In this document: in pieces, positions 60,309 through 64,000 of the stretch
How positions within the stretch are numbered: the first letter of the stretch is position 1
Layout: each line of letters starts with the position of its first letter
Source of the DNA: Paenibacillus pinisoli
Lineage (GTDB): Bacteria; Bacillota; Bacilli; Paenibacillales; Paenibacillaceae
Direction: 5' to 3'
Assembly (NCBI RefSeq): GCF_003605435.1
Contig: NZ_QXQB01000005.1
Location: 186,001 to 250,000 of the forward strand
Length of the DNA: 64,000 nucleotides
Made by a program: the position numbers and the translations under genes
The notes under the pieces: model-generated
What the model was told of the DNA's origin: nothing
Database searches by the model: none
The model's input: the letters and a program-made list of their open reading frames with translations, nothing else

Positions 60309-61171
60309 TCTCTCACCTCCTGCAGCCGGTTCAGAAATGTGCGTAGCCTCTCGCTCTGGGGCCTCTCGAAAATATCCTCCGGCGTGCCTTCCTCCACGAT
60401 TAACCCTTCGGCTCCGAAGATTACGCGATCCGCCACTTCCCGGGCAAAATCCATCTCATGCGTGATCAGCATCATCGCCGTCTCGCCTTCCTTCGCAATC
60501 TCTTTAATGACGGCCAGCACCTCGCCTACAAGCTCGGGGTCCAGCGCTGAAGTCACCTCATCGAAGACCACAACCTTCGGCCTCATGACGAGCGCTCTAG
60601 CAATCGCGACGCGCTGCTTCTGTCCGCCGGACAGCTGCGACGGATAGCTGGAAAGTTTATCGAGCAGACCGACCTTCTCCAGCATAGACTCGGCGCGAGC
60701 TCCGGCATCCTCCCGGGTCAAGCCAAGCACTGACGTCAGCGCCAGCGTCACATTCCGCTCTACTGTCAGATGCGGGAACAGGTTGAAGTGCTGAAACACC
60801 ATTCCTACCTTCTCTCTCATGGCACGCAGATGCGCCTCGTTCGCCGGCTTCCATCTCCCCTTTTTGTCTTGCATCTGCCAGAGCGGGACGCCATCGATGG
60901 ACAAGGATCCCGATGTCGGACGCTCCAGCGTCATCAGCATTCGGCCCAGCGTCGTCTTGCCCGACCCGCTTGGTCCGATAAAAGCCAGCTTTTCGCCGGC
61001 ATGCATTTGAAGATCAATTCCTTTAATCACTTCCAAATCGCCGAAAGACTTCGTAACGCCGCGGTATTCGACCAGAGGCTTGCCTTTCTCGCCATAGAGG
61101 CACTCTTCGCCCTGCCGCCAGACCGCTTGCGATTCCAAAATCCCTTCATTGTCTTGCGCTAGTTGGGTCAT
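60305..61171 (-). CDS. ehuA: Ectoine/hydroxyectoine ABC transporter, ATP-binding subunit
   Basis: 288 residues, ABC ATPase of polar-amino-acid importer type. Walker A GPSGSGKT, Q-loop VFQHFNLFPHLTVERN, signature LSGGQKQR, Walker B VVVFDEVTSALD and H-loop ITHEM. A 30-residue N-terminal extension is present, as in EhuA. Start ATG 61169-61171 after AAAGGAG. Powers uptake through EhuC/EhuD. Last importer gene, its stop overlaps the ectA start. Confidence 0.9.
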   Translation of the reverse strand: MTQLAQDNEGILESQAVWRQGEECLYGEKGKPLVEYRGVTKSFGDLEVIKGIDLQMHAGEKLAFIGPSGSGKTTLGRMLMTLERPTSGSLSIDGVPLWQMQDKKGRWKPANEAHLRAMREKVGMVFQHFNLFPHLTVERNVTLALTSVLGLTREDAGARAESMLEKVGLLDKLSSYPSQLSGGQKQRVAIARALVMRPKVVVFDEVTSALDPELVGEVLAVIKEIAKEGETAMMLITHEMDFAREVADRVIFGAEGLIVEEGTPEDIFERPQSERLRTFLNRLQEVRD

Positions 61172-61186
61172 GCCGCACACTCCTTT

Positions 61187-61849
61187 CTATGCTGATGTCC
61201 GCCGTCTCCATCCCTTCTCCAGCCTCCCTACCAGGAATGACATGATCAGGCTGACAACAATAAAGATGATGCCTGCAATCGTATACGGCTCGAATACCCG
61301 GTACGAGATCGACGCCTCATTCTTGGCGCGGAGCAGCAGCTCAATGTAAGTGATAGCCGACAATGTAGGTGTTTCCTTGAATATCACAATCAAATAATTG
61401 CCCATAATGGGCAGCACCGGCGGTATCGCCTGGGGCAAGATGACGGACAGCCATGTCCGGCGCTTCGATAAATTCAGCGCGGTGGATGCCTCCCATTGTC
61501 CCTTCGGCAGCGCATCAATACCGGAGCGATAGACCTCCGACATATAGGTCGAATAATGAAGACCCAATCCAATCGCCCCTGTCCAGAAGGCGGTCATCGA
61601 TACCGGCACCAGCATCGGCAAGCTGTAATACAAGAAGAACAGCTGCACAAGCAGGGGCGTACTTCGAATGAAATGAGCTACGCCGCTGGCGATGCGCCTG
61701 ACCGCAGTGAATCTGGAACGGACAAGCGCAGCAATCGCAAGCCCGACCGTCGCGGCAATGATGAATCCGCTGAATGCCGCCAGCAAAGCCGCTGGAAGCG
61801 CCCGCAGCAGAACCAAGCTAACCTCCATCGCATAATCCCAGCTCCACAT
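61187..61849 (-). CDS. ehuD: Ectoine/hydroxyectoine ABC transporter, permease subunit
   Basis: 220 residues, HisM-type permease with five helices and the EAA loop IDALPKGQWEASTALNLSKRRTWLSVILPQAIPPVLPIMGN. Forms a heterodimer with EhuC. Start ATG 61849 after GGAGGTGAG, four bases after the ehuC stop. Assignment as EhuD rather than a general polar-amino-acid permease rests mainly on its place in the ect operon. Confidence 0.88.
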   Translation of the reverse strand: MWSWDYAMEVSLVLLRALPAALLAAFSGFIIAATVGLAIAALVRSRFTAVRRIASGVAHFIRSTPLLVQLFFLYYSLPMLVPVSMTAFWTGAIGLGLHYSTYMSEVYRSGIDALPKGQWEASTALNLSKRRTWLSVILPQAIPPVLPIMGNYLIVIFKETPTLSAITYIELLLRAKNEASISYRVFEPYTIAGIIFIVVSLIMSFLVGRLEKGWRRRTSA

Positions 61850-61853
61850 CCCC

Positions 61854-62504
61854 TCACCTCCATGCCGTGAGCTTGCGCTCCAGCCACTTGACCGGCACTG
61901 CGATACAGGATGCCATCACATAATAGATCAGCAGCAGCAGGCCGAAGATAAGCGGCGTGTCTGTGTAGTAGTTGTTGCGGAGAATCATGGCTTCATAGGT
62001 CAAATCTGCCATCGTAATGAAATAAACAAGCGACGTAGACTTCAGCATCTCAATCCAGAGATTGCCCATCGGAGGCAGCATTCTCGCAATTGCTTGCGGC
62101 AGGATAACCGACCGCATCCGGGCTAGCGGAGACAGATTCAGGGCGACAGACGCTTCGTATTGCCCCTTCGGTATAGCCTGTATAGCGCTTCTGACGATTT
62201 CCCCTCCGTAGGCTCCGATGTTCAGCCCGATTGCAAGGACGGCAGACCAGGTTTTCGACAGGTCCAGCCCCGCGATTGGCAATGCAAAATACACCCAGAA
62301 CAAAAGCACCAGCAGCGAAGCCGCCCGGAACAGCTCAATATATCCTCCCGCAAGCCAGCGGATCGGCTTCAGGGCAGATAGTCTGCCGAGACCAGATATA
62401 AGGGCCAGCAGCATAGCCACTACGCCGGATAGCAGCGTAATCTTCACCGTCACTAGAGCGCCCTGCGCCAAATACGGCAGCCACTGGCTTATCGTACTCA
62501 TCAT
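61854..62504 (-). CDS. ehuC: Ectoine/hydroxyectoine ABC transporter, permease subunit
   Basis: 216 residues. HisQ/M-type permease: IELFRAASLLVLLFWVYFALPI and EAA loop IQAIPKGQYEASVALNLSPLARMRSVILPQAIARMLPPMGN, nearly matching that of EhuD. Start at ATG 62502-62504 (a second ATG follows), just after the ehuB TAA. The ribosome site is weak (GCGGAC), suggesting coupling to ehuB translation; an upstream GTG lies within ehuB. Confidence 0.88.
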   Translation of the reverse strand: MMSTISQWLPYLAQGALVTVKITLLSGVVAMLLALISGLGRLSALKPIRWLAGGYIELFRAASLLVLLFWVYFALPIAGLDLSKTWSAVLAIGLNIGAYGGEIVRSAIQAIPKGQYEASVALNLSPLARMRSVILPQAIARMLPPMGNLWIEMLKSTSLVYFITMADLTYEAMILRNNYYTDTPLIFGLLLLIYYVMASCIAVPVKWLERKLTAWR

Positions 62505-62505
62505 G

Positions 62506-63453
62506 TTATTGTCCGCACAGCTGCTGTGCGGTGACATCGCCCGGCAGCTCTTGCTCCGTAAATCCGAACTTCGTCAAAATATCCAGCAGCTCGCCGCTTT
62601 CCTTCATCTTCGCAAGCTCCGCATTAAAGGCGTCGCGGAACGAGGTATCATCCATTCGGAAAGCTGTCGCGCCATAGCCGCGTACGCTCTCTCCATCCAC
62701 AAGCGGCTGCTCGAAGTCCATGACCCGTTCTATGCCGGGATCGTCCGCCGCATTAAGCCTGGATTGGAGCGCCGGCCCGGTCATCGTCATCGCATCCGCT
62801 CTGCCGGACTGCAAGGCGCTGATCGCCGCATCCTGATCCGGCACGATGACCATCTGCTTCTCTGCAACTCCGGAAGCGGTCAAATAGCCGATCTCTACAG
62901 CGCCCGCCATCACCGCCACTTTGGCATCGCTGTTCTCAGCTATCGCCGCATAGCTGTCAAGCTGGAGAGGATTGCCCGCTTTGACCGCCAGCCCTTCTCC
63001 GATGCTGTACTCAGGATCTGCGAATAATACAGCCGCACATCGGTCAGCGTTGATGAACATGCCGGCTGTGATCATATCGAACCGCTTGGCTTGCAGGCCA
63101 GCGACCAGAGCGGAGAATTCCGTCAGCTCGCCTCTCATCTCTCCGATGCCAAGCCTCTCAAGAATAACGCTGGCGATCTCGACAGCCTCGCCTGTCAGCT
63201 CGCCTTGCTCATTCTTATACGCATACGGATTTTCACCCGCGAAACCTACCGTTATGTACCCTTGCTGAACCGCCTTCTCCAGCGTCGTCAGCCCCGCGCC
63301 ATTGTTTTTTCCGTTGCCGCCATTCGTATCAGCCTCATTGTTCACGCCGCAAGCACCAATAAGCATGATGGTCATCAGCATGAAGGCCAACCATTTTCCG
63401 CGCAATTTGCATCCCAGCCTTTCCCAGTTTTTTGTTCTCTTCAAGGCTAACAT
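62506..63453 (-). CDS. ehuB: Ectoine/hydroxyectoine-binding lipoprotein
   Basis: 315 residues. Lipoprotein signal (KWLAFMLMTIMLIGACG) with lipobox LIGAC; the SBP_bac_3 domain follows: ITVGFAGENPYAYKNEQGELTGEAVEIASVIL and FDMITAGMFINADRCAAVLFADPEYSIGEGLAV. Captures ectoine outside the membrane and delivers it to EhuCD. Start ATG 63451-63453 after CGGAG; a farther upstream ATG (63588) lacks a site and would place 45 residues before the signal. First gene of the operon. Confidence 0.9.
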   Translation of the reverse strand: MLALKRTKNWERLGCKLRGKWLAFMLMTIMLIGACGVNNEADTNGGNGKNNGAGLTTLEKAVQQGYITVGFAGENPYAYKNEQGELTGEAVEIASVILERLGIGEMRGELTEFSALVAGLQAKRFDMITAGMFINADRCAAVLFADPEYSIGEGLAVKAGNPLQLDSYAAIAENSDAKVAVMAGAVEIGYLTASGVAEKQMVIVPDQDAAISALQSGRADAMTMTGPALQSRLNAADDPGIERVMDFEQPLVDGESVRGYGATAFRMDDTSFRDAFNAELAKMKESGELLDILTKFGFTEQELPGDVTAQQLCGQ

Positions 63454-63735
63454 GAATCCAAAGCTCCGGTCATTTCCAGGAAAAGGCGATAATATATCGT
63501 ATGCTGGGCTAACTTTAGCTGAGGGAGGCTCACCCCGCTTCTCCTCCTTTTTCCTGCCATATCCTGCCTGATCGTTCCGGATAATCAAGTTTACATAACG
63601 GATGAAGTATGTTATATAAATAATCCTTATATATATTTCTGCTTGATTAACGTTTTCTAATTATAAATTTTTCTTATAAAAATATTGTCGAATGTTCCCG
63701 CTGCTTTCGTCCTCTTGTGTTTCATTTCGTCAAAA
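63454..63735. promoter_or_regulatory. Upstream region of the ectoine operon
   Basis: About 280 bases without a supported gene between ehuB and the terminator at 63736. The part from 63600 to 63690 is very AT-rich with repeated TATATA tracts, which would hold the promoter; I do not see a clean -35/-10 pair or a sigma-B box. An osmotic-stress promoter is expected from biology but not readable here. Confidence 0.4.
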
Positions 63736-63780
63736 AATAACGGCTTCCCGCAGCGGCATCATTGCCGGCGGGAAGCCGTT
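63736..63780 (-). terminator. Strong terminator of the helicase gene
   Basis: Stem AACGGCTTCCCGC / GCGGGAAGCCGTT (13 bp), a second GCGGCA/TGCCGG pairing in the loop, and on the minus strand the tail ATTTTTTG. Thirty-four bases after the stop at 63814. Confidence 0.85.
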
Positions 63781-63813
63781 TGACATTTCGATAACACAGC
63801 ACCCTAATCGAAT

Positions 63814-64000
63814 CTATAGCTTGCTCATCCACAGCACATACGAATGGCGGTCACGCTCCGCTCCCATCGCGGTGAGCAGCTTGGCAGCCTCAGATTGAGA
63901 AACAGGCTCTCCGTTCCATTCATCAATGACAATCTTCGCAAGCCCTTGCCGATGCAACACCGCGCTGAACATCGAACGCAGCTTCTGCATGCGCTGCTTC
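63814..64000 (-). CDS. C-terminal part of a probable DEAD/DEAH (Lhr-like) helicase, cut by right edge
   Basis: The minus frame enters from the right edge and ends at TAG 63814-63816: KQRMQKLRSMFSAVLHRQGL, then AKIVIDEWNGEPVSQSEAAK and LLTAMGAERDRHSYVLW. The block I-DEWNGEPV with a following AERDR is seen at the C-terminus of Lhr-like COG1201 helicases. Only 62 codons are visible, so the call is tentative. A strong terminator follows. Confidence 0.45.
   Translation of the reverse strand, partial: KQRMQKLRSMFSAVLHRQGLAKIVIDEWNGEPVSQSEAAKLLTAMGAERDRHSYVLWMSKL

Overview
The window looks like chromosome of a spore-former of the Paenibacillus/Cohnella kind (Firmicutes). The evidence is strong Shine-Dalgarno sequences (AAGGAGG type) before nearly every gene, frequent TTG and GTG starts, Rho-independent terminators, Bacillales-type families (BstA/YfiT, TmrB-like, YeeI, YkpA-type ABC-F, DUF2569, stalk-domain proteins) and a moderate GC content that drops from about 42 to 51 kb. 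Nearly all genes lie on the minus strand; the exceptions are at 5.6, 10.0, 16.3, 39.9, 44.0 and 51.0 kb. I saw no tRNA, rRNA, CRISPR array, prophage or complete insertion sequence. The genus is an inference from gene content only.

Layout. 0-4 kb: a GGDEF-like/winged-helix regulator followed by a small operon (NAD-dependent epimerase-like protein, DapA-superfamily aldolase/lyase, then the start of L-serine dehydratase beta subunit, cut by the left edge). 4-9.9 kb: two GNAT acetyltransferases, a tandem-MerR regulator, a 51-bp minisatellite that reads as a 17-residue protein repeat, an RpoA-CTD-like small protein, an MFS permease and a lipoprotein. 10-11.2 kb: a bicupin oxalate decarboxylase with an altered active-site lid. 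11.3-41 kb: a long series of small single-domain enzymes (serine hydrolase, two BstA-type DinB proteins, WYL regulator, quinone oxidoreductase, YeeI, HADs, GNATs, TmrB-like kinase, phosphatase, exonuclease, VanW, PhzF, pyrE, cupin and others), many overlapping by four bases (ATGA), plus a secreted beta-helix/FnIII/CBM3 protein. 41-51 kb: an AT-richer region with signs of decay: a truncated group II intron fused to a response-regulator fragment, an internally deleted metallophosphoesterase, duplicated DUF2569 genes and many small membrane proteins and lipoproteins. 51-56.3 kb: VOC protein, ABC-F ATPase, AraC regulator and a MarR-MFS multidrug efflux operon with a repeated palindromic operator.

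56.5-63.5 kb is the most coherent system: one nine-gene minus-strand operon, ehuB-ehuC-ehuD-ehuA-ectA-ectB-ectC-ectD-UPF0316. It joins a complete ectoine/hydroxyectoine ABC importer to complete ectoine synthesis (EctABC) and hydroxylation (EctD). Its genes are tightly packed: ectA overlaps the ehuA stop by TTGA, and the last gene overlaps the ectD stop by GTGA. The right edge cuts the C-terminal part of a probable DEAD/DEAH helicase.

Several reading frames look damaged or unusually started: a GNAT gene with a one-base homopolymer frameshift (21.1 kb), a methyltransferase whose only well-placed starts are ATA/ATT (20.47 kb), a membrane protein with a similar problem (49.16 kb), and the deleted phosphoesterase (45.7-46.2 kb).
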